A stretch of DNA of 64,000 nt from Frankia sp. QA3 (GCF_000262465.1 NZ_CM001489.1:6792470-6856469); one strand, 5' to 3'. Counted from the stretch's first letter, positions 18,476 to 27,138 are shown. Numbers and translations are program-made. The notes: generated by a model not told the origin, from the letters alone.

Positions 18476-18670
18476 GTGCGGCTGACCGAGTTCTGGGCGA
18501 AGATGGACACACGGTTCGGTTCGGCCTACGCGGAGTCGTTTGCCCGCGATCATGTGCTTGCCGGGCTCGGGGGTGCGACGGTCGAGGCGGCCCTGGCCCG
18601 CGGTGACGACGCCAAGGCCGTCTGGCGGGCCGTATGCGACGAGTTCGGAGTGCCCGCCCGGGAGCGCTGA
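18476..18670 (+). CDS. DUF3046 family small protein
   Basis: A 64-residue protein starting VRLTEFWAKMDTRFGSAYAESFARDHVLAGLGG. This is the DUF3046 signature, a conserved actinobacterial protein found just upstream of recA (the counterpart of mycobacterial Rv2738c). Family proteins are about 60-70 residues with a helical fold; no function is established. The start is GTG 18476, matching the family N-terminus; a GTG at 18461 would add five non-conserved residues. It lies 167 bases before recA, beyond the recA SOS box, and is divergent from lhr. Confidence 0.88.
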   Translation: MRLTEFWAKMDTRFGSAYAESFARDHVLAGLGGATVEAALARGDDAKAVWRAVCDEFGVPARER

Positions 18671-18698
18671 GCGCGCCGATCGGCGTGTTGCCGAGCCA

Positions 18699-18714
18699 TC
18701 GAACGCCTGTTCGG
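18699..18714 (+). promoter_or_regulatory. LexA/SOS box upstream of recA
   Basis: TCGAACGCCTGTTCGG matches the actinobacterial/Gram-positive SOS consensus TCGAAC-N4-GTTCGA at 11 of 12 defined positions. A possible -10 box, TAGAGT (18716-18721), follows directly, so bound LexA would block the promoter. The site is 124 bases before the recA ATG. Confidence 0.88.
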
Positions 18715-18837
18715 CTAGAGTTATCCCCATGCGGGCACTTATCCACAGATCACCCCCGGCCCTCGAAACTGTCGGACCCACGGCCTAACGTCACCCCCGT
18801 GGCCAAGAATCGACGACCTCAGCATGGAGTAACTCCA

Positions 18838-19878
18838 ATGGCGGCAGGACTCGACCGTGAGAAGGCGTTGGATAACGCCCTGGCGCAGATCGACAAGGCG
18901 TTCGGTAAGGGATCAGTCATGCGATTGGGGGACGACACCCGGCCGCCGATCCAGGCCATCCCCACGGGCTCGATCGCGCTGGATGTCGCGCTCGGCATCG
19001 GCGGGCTCCCGCGGGGCCGCGTCATCGAGATCTACGGCCCGGAGTCGTCCGGGAAGACGACCGTCGCTCTGCACGCGGTGGCCAATGCCCAGGCGGCCGG
19101 CGGTATCGCGGCGTTCATCGACGCCGAGCACGCCCTCGACCCGGAGTACGCGGGGAAGCTCGGCGTCGACACCGACGGCCTGCTGGTCTCCCAGCCGGAC
19201 ACCGGTGAGCAGGCGCTGGAGATCGCGGACATGCTCGTGCGGTCCGGCGCACTGGACATCATCGTCATCGACTCGGTCGCCGCGCTGGTCCCGCGGGCCG
19301 AGATCGAGGGTGAGATGGGCGACAGCCACGTGGGCCTCCAGGCCCGCCTGATGTCGCAGGCCCTGCGCAAGATGACGGCCGCGCTGGCGAACTCCGGCAC
19401 GACCGCGATTTTCATCAACCAGCTGCGCGAGAAGATCGGCGTCATGTTCGGCTCGCCGGAGACCACGACCGGTGGAAAGGCGCTGAAGTTCTATGCGTCG
19501 GTGCGCCTCGACGTCCGCCGTATCGAGACGCTCAAGGACGGCACGGAGGCGGTGGGTAACCGTACCCGGGTCAAGGTGGTGAAGAACAAGGTCGCCCCAC
19601 CGTTCCGGACCGCCGAATTCGACATCGTCTACGGCGGCGGTATAAGTCGCGAGGGTTCCCTCATCGACATGGGCGTCGAGCACGGCATCATCCGCAAGTC
19701 CGGTGCCTGGTACACCTACGACGGCGACCAGCTCGGTCAGGGCAAGGAGAACGCGCGGTCGTTCCTTCGGGACAATCCCGACCTGGCCAACGAGATCGAG
19801 AAGAAGATCAAGGAAAAGCTCGGCATCCTGCCCAGTGTCGAATCCGACGTCGTGGCGCCGGTCCCGATCGATCTCTAG
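18838..19878 (+). CDS. recA: Recombinase RecA
   Basis: A 346-residue RecA: the strand-exchange ATPase and co-protease for LexA self-cleavage. Walker A GPESSGKTT is at residues 67-75 and Walker B near 140 (LDIIVIDSVAALVP). The L2 region (SGTTAIFINQLREKIGVMFG) and the C-terminal domain (GISREGSLIDMGVEHGII) are intact. No intein is present, unlike M. tuberculosis RecA. ATG 18838 is chosen for its GGAG eight bases upstream and the conserved MAAGLDREKAL start; an in-frame GTG at 18799 would add 13 residues. It is SOS regulated through the box at 18699-18714 and followed three bases later by recX. Confidence 0.98.
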   Translation: MAAGLDREKALDNALAQIDKAFGKGSVMRLGDDTRPPIQAIPTGSIALDVALGIGGLPRGRVIEIYGPESSGKTTVALHAVANAQAAGGIAAFIDAEHALDPEYAGKLGVDTDGLLVSQPDTGEQALEIADMLVRSGALDIIVIDSVAALVPRAEIEGEMGDSHVGLQARLMSQALRKMTAALANSGTTAIFINQLREKIGVMFGSPETTTGGKALKFYASVRLDVRRIETLKDGTEAVGNRTRVKVVKNKVAPPFRTAEFDIVYGGGISREGSLIDMGVEHGIIRKSGAWYTYDGDQLGQGKENARSFLRDNPDLANEIEKKIKEKLGILPSVESDVVAPVPIDL

Positions 19879-19881
19879 CCG

Positions 19882-20490
19882 ATGGTGCGAGCCGGTCGGC
19901 GCGACGCCGAACGCGGTCCGGCCGCCGGCGCCGACGCCGTAGGCGATCCCGGTGTCGGTCGGCCGGCGGATCCGGTCGTCGTCGCGCGGGAGATCTGCCT
20001 GCGCCAGCTGGCGACGCGGGCGCGCAGCAGGGCCGAACTGGCCACGACCCTGCGCCGCCGGGGTGTGGCCGACGACGTGGCCGCGACCGTCCTCGACCGA
20101 CTGACCGCCGTCGGGCTCGTGGACGACGGCGCCTTCGCCGCCGCCTTCGTGTCCTCGGCGCGGGCCCAGCGCGGGCTGGGCCGGCAGGCGCTCGCCGCGG
20201 AGCTGCGCCGGCGAGGGGTCCAGCCGGACGTGGTCGAGGCGGCCACGGCCGTCGTCGCGGTGGAGGACGAGGAGGAGACAGCCCGGGATCTCGTCCGGCG
20301 CCGGTTGCGATCGATGGAGCGGCTGCCTGAGCAGGCGCGGGCGCGGCGGCTGCTGGCCATGCTCATGCGCCGGGGCTACCCGGCCGAGCTCGCGATCCGC
20401 GTCGTGCGGGAGCAGGCCGGCGCCGGGGCTGACGAGGGCGATCCGTCGCCGACGGCGTGGGACGACGGCGACCTGGACCCCTCCCCGTGA
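19882..20490 (+). CDS. recX: Regulatory protein RecX
   Basis: A 202-residue RecX, which caps RecA filaments and limits recombinase activity. It has three tandem three-helix repeats: about residues 33-80 (AREICLRQLATRARSRAELATTLRRRG), 82-130 (AFVSSARAQRGLGRQALAAELRRRGV) and 140-185 (ARDLVRRRLRSMERLP...LLAMLMRRGYP). A 30-residue Ala/Gly-rich N-terminal extension precedes the family region. The ATG lies three bases after the recA stop, so it is certainly co-transcribed with recA and therefore SOS regulated. Confidence 0.93.
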   Translation: MVRAGRRDAERGPAAGADAVGDPGVGRPADPVVVAREICLRQLATRARSRAELATTLRRRGVADDVAATVLDRLTAVGLVDDGAFAAAFVSSARAQRGLGRQALAAELRRRGVQPDVVEAATAVVAVEDEEETARDLVRRRLRSMERLPEQARARRLLAMLMRRGYPAELAIRVVREQAGAGADEGDPSPTAWDDGDLDPSP

Positions 20491-20837
20491 GCTCTAGCGG
20501 GATTTCAGTCGATTGTCAATGTGACGAATTTCTTGACCGGAGAATGTGGCCCGACTTATTCTTCCAGAAAGGTGACAGGATCCCCGCGGCGACGCGGTGT
20601 CGATAGCTCTTTCAACTTCACAAGGAGGCAGCCGCCGCGGGCGGGTGTCCGAGTCGCTATGCCGGGATGGGCCATCACTGTTGATGGTCTGCTCCAGCGT
20701 GCCACTGTGGGCTCCTTATCGTAATGGTGGAGTCCGCGCGCTGCCCCTCCACGGCTGTGATCGCGCCGGGTCGTGGGTCCTTCGCCGCTCCGATCCAGCC
20801 CGCCTGGGCGGGTCCGACGATAGCGGAGGGAGCAGCG
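20491..20837. other. recX-rny intergenic region
   Basis: About 347 bases without a convincing gene. The first 100 bases are distinctly AT-richer than the rest and contain the promoter candidate at 20533-20561. In-frame start codons upstream of the rny GTG exist (from 20724) but the added residues look non-coding. An inverted pair ccatcac...gatgg (20671-20687) is short. A long leader for rny is possible. Confidence 0.5.
20533..20561 (+). promoter_or_regulatory. Candidate promoter for rny
   Basis: TTGACC (20533-20538) and TTATTC (20556-20561) are separated by 17 bases in an AT-richer patch. The -35 is near perfect; the -10 is weaker (one of the two best-conserved positions differs). A transcript from here would have a leader of about 270 bases. 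Confidence 0.45.
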
Positions 20838-22955
20838 GTGGACGGTGTTCTCGTCATCCTCTTGTCACTCGTTCTCGTCGTGCTCGCCGCGCTTATCCTC
20901 GCCGTGGCATGGCTGGCGCGCACGGCGCGGGGGGATCGGCATTCCGGCGCCGCGATACGCGCAACCCCGAGCTCCTCGGGCATCGCGGCTGCGGCCGATG
21001 CACTCCCGCTCGACGACGACGAGGAACCCGCGGTGCGGGTGCTGCCCCCCGTCCGGTCCGCCGCCGACGGCGCCCAACCGGCCGGCGGCGGGTCGCCGGC
21101 CGCAACGGCCGCTGGTTCCGGTTCCCCGGCCCCTCGGCCAACGCGGCGCGATGCGGCCGCCGCATCGGATCACGAGTCTGCCGGCGATGGTGCGCCCAGG
21201 CCGGCGGCCGGAGCGCCCGTCGGTGCTGCCCTGGCAGCCGCGCCGGCCGTCGCCGAGGCGTCGAGGCAGGTGGCGTCGACAGGGGCGGCGTCGACGGAGG
21301 TGGCCTCGCGGGAGGCGGCGTCGACGGAGGTGGCCTCGCGGGAGTTGGCCTCGGCACGGCGGGCGGCCGAGCGTGAGGCGGCGCAGATTGTCGCGCGCGC
21401 CGAACGCGAGGCGGCCGAACGGCTGGCTCGGGTCGAGCGGGAGGCCGCCGAGATCCGCCGTCGCGGCGAGGACGAGGTCGCCTCGCTGCGCAACCAGGCC
21501 CTCGCCGAGGCCGCGGCCGACGCGTCCCGGGCGGAGGCCGCGACACGTGACGCGGCCCGGGCCGAGCTGGAGGCCGCCCGTGCGGAGATCGCCTCGGCCC
21601 GCGCATCCTTCGAGGACGAGCTGCGGGTCCGGCGGGCCGAGCTGCGCGGCCGGGAGGCGGCGCTCGCCGCCCGGGAGCAGCGGGTCGAGGAGCGCACCGC
21701 CAGCCTGGACGACCACGCCAGCCGGCTCGCCGGGCGTGATCAGGACCTCCTCGATCGGGAGAACGAGCTGACCCGTAGGGCGGCCGAGGCGGCCGACCTC
21801 GAGGCCGGGCGGCAGGCGGCGCTGGAGCGGATCGCCGAGCTCACCGCGGCGCAGGCCCGGGCGGAGCTGGTCTCCACCATCGAGCAGGAGGCCCGTCGCG
21901 AGGCCGCCCTGCTGGTCCGCGAGATCGAGTCGCGGGCCGAGGAAGAGGGGGAGGAACGCGCCCGCCGGATCGTGACCACGGCCATCCAGCGGGTCGCCTC
22001 CGAGCAGACCACCGAGTCCGTCGTCACCGTGCTGCACCTGCCGGGCGATGAGATGAAGGGTCGGATCATCGGCCGCGAGGGGCGCAACATCCGCACGTTC
22101 GAGTCCGTCACCGGGGTGAACGTGCTGATCGACGACACCCCCGAGGCGGTCCTGCTGAGCTGCTTCGATCCGGTGCGCCGGGAGATCGGCCGGATCACGC
22201 TGGCGGCGCTGGTGTCCGACGGGCGCATCCACCCGCACCGCATCGAGGAGGAGTACGCGCGGGCCCAGCTGGAGGTCGAGGAGCGCTGCGTGCGCGCAGG
22301 CGAGGACGCGCTGCTCGAGACGGGGATCTCCGAGATGCACCCCGAGCTGGTCACCCTGCTCGGGCGGCTGCGTTACCGCACCAGCTACGGCCAGAACGTG
22401 CTCGCGCATCTCATCGAGAGTGCGCATCTCGCCGGGATCATGGCCGCGGAGCTACGGATGGCGCTGCCCCTGGCCAAGCGCGCGGCCCTGCTGCACGACC
22501 TCGGCAAGGCGCTCACGCACGAGGTCGAGGGTTCCCACGCGCTCATCGGCGCGGACGTGGCCCGCCGCTACGGGGAGAGCGAGGAGGTCGTGCACGCGAT
22601 CGAGGCCCACCACAACGAGGTCGCCCCCCGCTCGCTGTGCGCCGTGCTGACCCAGGCGGCCGACCAGATCTCCGGCGGCCGGCCGGGGGCCCGCCGCGAC
22701 AGCCTGGAGTCGTACGTGAAGCGGCTCGAACGCATCGAGCAGATCGCCGGTGATCGCCCAGGGGTCGACCGGGTGTTCGCGATGCAGGCGGGCCGGGAGG
22801 TGCGGGTCATGGTCGTGCCCGAGGAGGTCGACGACGTCGCCGCCCACCTGCTCGCCCGCGACGTCGCCCGGCAGATCGAGGACGAGCTCACCTACCCCGG
22901 CCAGATCCGGGTAACTGTGGTCCGCGAGACCCGGGCGGTGGGCACGGCCCGCTGA
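20838..22955 (+). CDS. rny: Ribonuclease Y
   Basis: Membrane-anchored endoribonuclease that starts mRNA turnover. The 705-residue protein has an N-terminal membrane helix (VLVILLSLVLVVLAALILAVAW), a very long low-complexity and coiled-coil region (about 35-380), a KH domain (MKGRIIGREGRNIRTFE, about 405-460) and an HD phosphohydrolase domain (LLHDLGKA near 551, then HHNEV). RNase Y is normally about 520 residues. The excess is an Ala-rich linker with repeated ASTEVASRE units (about 150-180) and an extended Arg/Glu coiled coil. The GTG start at 20838 has GGAGGGAG upstream and places the membrane helix at the extreme N-terminus. Confidence 0.93.
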   Translation: MDGVLVILLSLVLVVLAALILAVAWLARTARGDRHSGAAIRATPSSSGIAAAADALPLDDDEEPAVRVLPPVRSAADGAQPAGGGSPAATAAGSGSPAPRPTRRDAAAASDHESAGDGAPRPAAGAPVGAALAAAPAVAEASRQVASTGAASTEVASREAASTEVASRELASARRAAEREAAQIVARAEREAAERLARVEREAAEIRRRGEDEVASLRNQALAEAAADASRAEAATRDAARAELEAARAEIASARASFEDELRVRRAELRGREAALAAREQRVEERTASLDDHASRLAGRDQDLLDRENELTRRAAEAADLEAGRQAALERIAELTAAQARAELVSTIEQEARREAALLVREIESRAEEEGEERARRIVTTAIQRVASEQTTESVVTVLHLPGDEMKGRIIGREGRNIRTFESVTGVNVLIDDTPEAVLLSCFDPVRREIGRITLAALVSDGRIHPHRIEEEYARAQLEVEERCVRAGEDALLETGISEMHPELVTLLGRLRYRTSYGQNVLAHLIESAHLAGIMAAELRMALPLAKRAALLHDLGKALTHEVEGSHALIGADVARRYGESEEVVHAIEAHHNEVAPRSLCAVLTQAADQISGGRPGARRDSLESYVKRLERIEQIAGDRPGVDRVFAMQAGREVRVMVVPEEVDDVAAHLLARDVARQIEDELTYPGQIRVTVVRETRAVGTAR

Positions 22956-22969
22956 ACAGGCGCCCGGCC

Positions 22970-23044
22970 GTGTGGTTCAGGTCCGTGTGGTTCAGGTCCG
23001 TGTGGTTCAGGTTCGGGCGGCGCAGGTTCGGGCGGTTCAGGTCC
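22970..23044. repeat. 15-bp tandem repeat between convergent rny and gluD
   Basis: Five 15-bp units, consensus gtgtggttcaggtcc, run from 22970 to 23044. Three are nearly identical and two drift towards gggcggttcaggttc. The gluD stop codon (23037-23039, on the minus strand) lies inside the fifth unit. The unit length keeps all frames open, so each frame reads as a five-residue repeat (for example DLNHT on the minus strand). Confidence 0.88.
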
Positions 23045-23954
23045 GGGTGGTATCCGGCCCACCCTGCTCGGGCACCGTCGCTGTCGCCCCGGCGCCCGCT
23101 GCCGCCGCGGCGTCCATCGGCAGTTCCGCGTGGCCCCCGCCGAGCCGCTGGTTCTGCCGGCGATCCAGCCAGCGGGCCAGCCACGACAGCAGGCTGTTGG
23201 TCACGATGTACATCAGGGCGATCACCGTGTAGATCGGCAGCGCGTACCGGCTGCCGAGGAACTCCACGGCGCCGCGCCCGGTGCGCAGCAGCTCGCTGTA
23301 GGCGATGACGAAACCGAGGGAGGTGTCCTTGAGCAGGGTCACCAGCTGGCTGATCAGCGTCGGGCTCATCCGCCGGACCGCCTGCGGGAGCTGGATGAGC
23401 CGGAAGATCTGCAACGGCCGCAGCCCGAGGGCGGCGGCGGCCTCGGTCTGCCCCCGGTCGATCGAGGCGATCCCCGCCCGGAAGATCTCGCTGATCACCG
23501 CCCCGTTGTAGGCGGTCAGGCCGAGCACCAGGGCCCAGAAGGCCGACAGCTGCCAGCCGAGCGCCGGCAGTCCCAGGTAGGCGAACAGGATCAGCATCAG
23601 CACCGGCAGGCTGCGGAACAACTCGACCACGGCGGTGGCCGGGATGCGGACGGCCCGCCGCCGAGACGTCCGCGCCAGCGCCAGCGCGATGCCCAGGGCC
23701 ACCGCGAACACCATCGCCGTCAGCGCCGCGCGCAGCGTGTCGAGCAGGCCGTTCCACAGCAGGGTCCGCAGCTCGGGGTAGTCGACGAACACGCTCCACA
23801 GCTCGCCGTCGAGTTGGCCGGAGTCCGCCAGCCGCAGCAGCGCCAGCGTGAGCAGCCCGGCGAGGACGACGAGCGCGATGATGCTGGAGATCAGGATGCG
23901 CCGCCGGCCCCGGGGGCCGGGCGGATCCGCCAGGACGATCGGCGTGCCGCTCAT
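23037..23954 (-). CDS. gluD: Glutamate-type amino acid ABC transporter permease (GluD)
   Basis: A 305-residue His/Glu/Gln/Arg-type permease with about five to six membrane helices. It has the HEQRo permease loop with the EAA motif (AAALGLRPLQIFRLIQLPQAVRR) and VELFRSLPVLMLILFAYLGLP near residues 110-130. With gluC it forms the membrane channel of an amino acid importer. Its start overlaps the gluC stop by four bases. The C-terminal 30 residues are Ala/Gly-rich and end within a 15-bp repeat. The gluABCD set next to recX is also seen in Corynebacterium, where it imports glutamate. Confidence 0.9.
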   Translation of the reverse strand: MSGTPIVLADPPGPRGRRRILISSIIALVVLAGLLTLALLRLADSGQLDGELWSVFVDYPELRTLLWNGLLDTLRAALTAMVFAVALGIALALARTSRRRAVRIPATAVVELFRSLPVLMLILFAYLGLPALGWQLSAFWALVLGLTAYNGAVISEIFRAGIASIDRGQTEAAAALGLRPLQIFRLIQLPQAVRRMSPTLISQLVTLLKDTSLGFVIAYSELLRTGRGAVEFLGSRYALPIYTVIALMYIVTNSLLSWLARWLDRRQNQRLGGGHAELPMDAAAAAGAGATATVPEQGGPDTTRT

Positions 23955-24646
23955 CGTGCCCTCGCCACCCGTCGTTCGGTCAGGGCCAGCGCGCCCGCCA
24001 GCGCCAGGGTGAGGATCAGGTAGGCGACCACGCCGCCGAGCAGCACGGCGATGACCGAGTCCGGGTTGGCCGTCGTCAACCGCTGCACCACCCCGGTCAG
24101 CTCCTGGACGCCGAACGCCGCGGCGATCGAGGTGTTGCGGATCAGGGCGCTGATCACGCTGCCGAGGGGCTGGAGCACGTTGCGGAACGCCTGCGGCAGC
24201 ACGATCATCCGCAGCGTCTGGGCGAAGGTCAGGCCGAGCGCGCGGGCGGCCTCGGCCTGGCCGAGGTCGACCCCGTTGATGCCCGAGCGGACCGCCTCGC
24301 AGACCAGCGCCCCGTGGTAGATCGACAGGGCGACCACCGCGAAGGTGAAGTAGGAGAACACGATGTCGACCTGCGGCAGGACGAACACGACGAAGAAGAA
24401 CACCACCGTCAGCGGGGTGTTGCGGACGATCTCCACGTAGGCGGTGCCGAACCAGCGCAGCGGGGGCACCGGGGAGACCCGCATCGCCGCGAGCGCGGTG
24501 CCGAGGAGCAGCGCCGCGATCGCCGCGAACAGGCTCAGACCCACCGTGCGGCGGAATCCCTCGGCGAAGATGTCGAGGTTGTCGAAGACGGCGTCGATCG
24601 CGATGCTCCCTCGTGCGGTGGAACGCCCGATGCGGTGCGGCGGCAC
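23951..24646 (-). CDS. gluC: Glutamate-type amino acid ABC transporter permease (GluC)
   Basis: A 231-residue permease paired with GluD. It shows the typical VRNTPLTVVFFFVVFVLPQ segment, SGINGVDLGQAEAARALGLTFAQTLRMIVLPQAFRN (the EAA loop that contacts the ATPase) and SALIRNTSIAAAFGVQELTG. The GTG 24646 start gives an N-terminus of about 17 residues before family similarity begins at DAVFDNLDIFAEGFRRT. A GAGGGAG motif lies in-frame just before that point, but only ATC is available as a codon there. It is 128 bases downstream of gluB in the same operon. Confidence 0.9.
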   Translation of the reverse strand: MPPHRIGRSTARGSIAIDAVFDNLDIFAEGFRRTVGLSLFAAIAALLLGTALAAMRVSPVPPLRWFGTAYVEIVRNTPLTVVFFFVVFVLPQVDIVFSYFTFAVVALSIYHGALVCEAVRSGINGVDLGQAEAARALGLTFAQTLRMIVLPQAFRNVLQPLGSVISALIRNTSIAAAFGVQELTGVVQRLTTANPDSVIAVLLGGVVAYLILTLALAGALALTERRVARAR

Positions 24647-24774
24647 GACGGCGGCGAGGGCCGGGACGGGGCCGGCGGCTGGCCGGCCACCGGCGCCCCG
24701 GCCCCCGCCGCGTCAGCGGGTACGGATCAGCGGATCGACGGATCGGTGGATCCAGCCGATCAGCGCCACGTGGA

Positions 24775-25761
24775 TCAGGGGGTGTACCGGTCGACGGCCG
24801 GCGGCGTCGGCGTGTTCGGCTCCACCTTCCCGACGGTCGAGCTGAAAGCCTTCTCCCAGCGACCGTCGGAGTATGCGGCCTCGAGCGTGTTGTTGATGAA
24901 CGTCCGGAAGGCGGTGTCGCCCTTCTTGATCCCGATGCCGTACGGCTCCTTGGTGAAGGTGCCGCCGACGACCTTGAAGGCGTCCGGGTCCTTGTCGATG
25001 AGGCCGAGCAGGATCACGTTGTCGGTGGTGACCGCGTCCACCTGCCCGTTCTTCAGCGCGTCGGCGCACTTGCTGTAGCCGTCGAACAGCACCAGCTGGG
25101 CGGCGGGCGCCACCTTGCGGATGTTCTCCGCCGGGGTGGAGCCGCTGACCGAGCACACCTTCTTGCCGGCGAGGGAGTCCTTGCCGGTGATGTCGGTGTT
25201 GTTCTTCGCCACCATGATCGACTGGCCGGCGACGTAGTACGGACCGGCGAAGTCGACGACCTTCTTGCGCTTGTCGTTGATCGTGTACGTGGCGACGACC
25301 ATGTCGACCCGGCCCTGCTGGATGAACGGCTCGCGGTTGGCCGACACCGTCTCCACGAAGTTCACCTTGTCGCGGGGGATCCCGAGCGCGTCCGTGATGA
25401 TCTCCGCGATCTCGACGTCGAAGCCCTCGGGCTTGCCGCTGAGGTTCTTCAGGCCGAACAGGTTCTGGTCGAACTTGGTTCCGACGGTGATCTTTCCGGC
25501 GTCCTGGAGTCGGGACATGGTGGTGCCGGGGGCGAAGCTGACCGCGGGTTGCGGGGCGGCCGAGTCCCCGTCGTCGTCGCTCCCGCAGGCGGTCAGGCCG
25601 AGGGTGGCGACCATCGCGACTCCGAGCAGCAGCGCGCCGCCGCGCCGCCGGGCGCCGCCGGACCCGCCGGATCGCCGGGGTGAGCTCCCGCCGGGCTGGC
25701 CGGAGTCCCCGGGAAGATGTCCGGCGGCTGGCCGCCGGCCCCGACTGAACGGTGTACGCAT
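24775..25761 (-). CDS. gluB: Amino acid (glutamate) ABC transporter substrate-binding lipoprotein (GluB)
   Basis: A 328-residue extracellular binding protein. A lipoprotein signal with lipobox LTAC puts the lipidated cysteine at residue 59. The Arg-rich N-region of about 40 residues is unusually long. The mature part is a family 3 solute-binding protein: GKITVGTKFDQNLFGLKN, GFDVEIAEIITDALG, FVETVSANREPFIQQGRVDMVVATYTIN. The start has GAGAGGATC upstream. It binds the substrate outside the cell and hands it to GluCD. Similarity of the core to corynebacterial GluB supports glutamate, but specificity cannot be proved by reading. Confidence 0.9.
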   Translation of the reverse strand: MRTPFSRGRRPAAGHLPGDSGQPGGSSPRRSGGSGGARRRGGALLLGVAMVATLGLTACGSDDDGDSAAPQPAVSFAPGTTMSRLQDAGKITVGTKFDQNLFGLKNLSGKPEGFDVEIAEIITDALGIPRDKVNFVETVSANREPFIQQGRVDMVVATYTINDKRKKVVDFAGPYYVAGQSIMVAKNNTDITGKDSLAGKKVCSVSGSTPAENIRKVAPAAQLVLFDGYSKCADALKNGQVDAVTTDNVILLGLIDKDPDAFKVVGGTFTKEPYGIGIKKGDTAFRTFINNTLEAAYSDGRWEKAFSSTVGKVEPNTPTPPAVDRYTP

Positions 25762-25900
25762 GACCGATCCTCTCGCGGTGATCCGGACCGCGGGGTCCGG
25801 AGCGGGGTCTGGTGTCGGATGAGGTGTCCCGGTGCTGCCTGCGGCATGGCTCTCGCCCGGCGCGCGGATGGGCCATGGGGGTGGCCCGCGCGGTGCCCGA

Positions 25901-26635
25901 TCAGTGCTGCAGGATCCTGGCCAGGAAGTCCCTGGCCCGTTCGGACTTCGGCGCGCCGAAGAAGGCCTCCGGCGGCGCGATCTCCACGATCCGGCCGTCG
26001 GCCATGAAGGCCACGCGGTCGGCGGCGGAGCGGGCGAAGCCCATCTCGTGGGTGACCACGATCATGGTCATCCCGGTCGCGGCCAGGGACCGCATGACGT
26101 CGAGCACCTCGGAGATCATCTCGGGATCCAGGGCCGAGGTCGGCTCGTCGAACAGCATGAGCGCCGGGTCCATGGCCAGCGCCCGGGCGATGGCGGCGCG
26201 CTGCTGCTGGCCGCCGGAGAGCTGGCGGGGCAGCCGGTCGGCCTTGTCCGCGATGCCGACCCGGGCCAGCAGCTCGCGGGCGCGGGCCTCGGCCTGGCTC
26301 CGCTTCTGCCCGAGCACCTTCGTCGGCCCGAGCGTCACATTGTCAAGAATCGTCCGGTGGGCGAACAGATTGAACGACTGGAAAACCATTCCGACCCGGG
26401 ACCGCATCCGGGCGAGTTCCCGGCCCTCTGCGGGCAGCGGGCTGCCCTCGAACAGGATGCGGCCCTCGTCGATCGTCTCCAGTCGGTTGATGCAGCGGCA
26501 CAGCGTCGACTTCCCGGACCCGGAGGGGCCGATGACGACCACGACCTCCCCCGCCTCGACGGACAGGTCGACGTCGCTCAGCACCCGGTTGTCGCCGAAG
26601 GACTTTCCAACCCCCTCCAGGGTTACCAGGGGCAC
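25901..26635 (-). CDS. gluA: Amino acid ABC transporter ATP-binding protein (GluA)
   Basis: A 244-residue ABC ATPase. Walker A GPSGSGKST lies near residues 37-45, the Q-loop in VGMVFQSFNLFAHRT, the signature LSGGQQQR, Walker B LMLFDEPTSALDPE, and the H-loop TVVTHEMGFA-like. This is the polar amino acid uptake (GlnQ/GluA) group. The start is GTG 26635, with GGGAGG five bases upstream; an in-frame ATG six codons earlier has no ribosome site. It is the first gene of gluABCD, with 139 bases between it and gluB. The likely promoter is in the AT-rich patch around 26818-26849. Confidence 0.93.
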   Translation of the reverse strand: MPLVTLEGVGKSFGDNRVLSDVDLSVEAGEVVVVIGPSGSGKSTLCRCINRLETIDEGRILFEGSPLPAEGRELARMRSRVGMVFQSFNLFAHRTILDNVTLGPTKVLGQKRSQAEARARELLARVGIADKADRLPRQLSGGQQQRAAIARALAMDPALMLFDEPTSALDPEMISEVLDVMRSLAATGMTMIVVTHEMGFARSAADRVAFMADGRIVEIAPPEAFFGAPKSERARDFLARILQH

Positions 26636-27138
26636 ATCGACCTCCCGACACAATGGCAGAACGGTGGTGTTGGGCCGAGCATCCCGGCGGGTCCCAGGTG
26701 GACGGGCCAGGCGCGCGGATCAGTCGTGGGTCTGACAGGTGGACGGTCGCTCCGCTCCGTTTCCGAACCGTTGCAGCGACATCCGCGGATGATACGCGAC
26801 GGGCCTCCGAAGTCCGCGAATCTGTATATTTCTCGACATTATTTTGGGTGCACCCGTCGTGCCGGAGGCGCGGGTGCCGTCGGCCGGCCCCGCGGGTGCC
26901 GCTTGCCGCCGCCCCCCGCCGGCCGCTTGCCGCCGCCGCCCGCCGGCCGCTTGCCGCCGCCGCCCGCCGGCCGCTTGCCGCCGCCGCCCGCCGGCCACGG
27001 TCTTGCCGGCCGTGGCCGCGGTGTGTCCGCGCCTCGACCGCCGTCCGCCCTGGTCACGGCCCCGCTCGGGAGTCGCGCCCCGGTCGCGGCCGCCGGTCGC
27101 CGGACGGGCCGCGACCGACGCGCCGTAGGCTGGTTGAC
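26636..27138. other. Divergent gluA-miaB intergenic region
   Basis: About 500 bases with no credible gene. It contains a 30-base AT-rich island (26818-26849) that stands out sharply from its surroundings, and the 24-bp repeats at 26894-26989. On the minus strand the island contains TATACA, a possible -10 for gluABCD, without a good -35. The open frame continuing upstream of miaB is Arg/Pro-rich and repeat-derived. Confidence 0.5.
26894..26989. repeat. 24-bp tandem repeat upstream of miaB
   Basis: Four 24-bp units; the last three are identical (gccggccgcttgccgccgcc followed by gccc). The first is degenerate. A partial fifth copy follows. The unit keeps frames open, giving long but spurious Arg/Pro-rich reading frames on both strands. 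Confidence 0.88.

Noticed and set aside
22888..23799. Minus-strand frame ending in DLNHT repeats, resembling a pentapeptide-repeat protein
   Set aside because: The repeat-coding part is only the 15-bp minisatellite, and the rest is an out-of-frame reading of gluD. It is not a pentapeptide-repeat gene.
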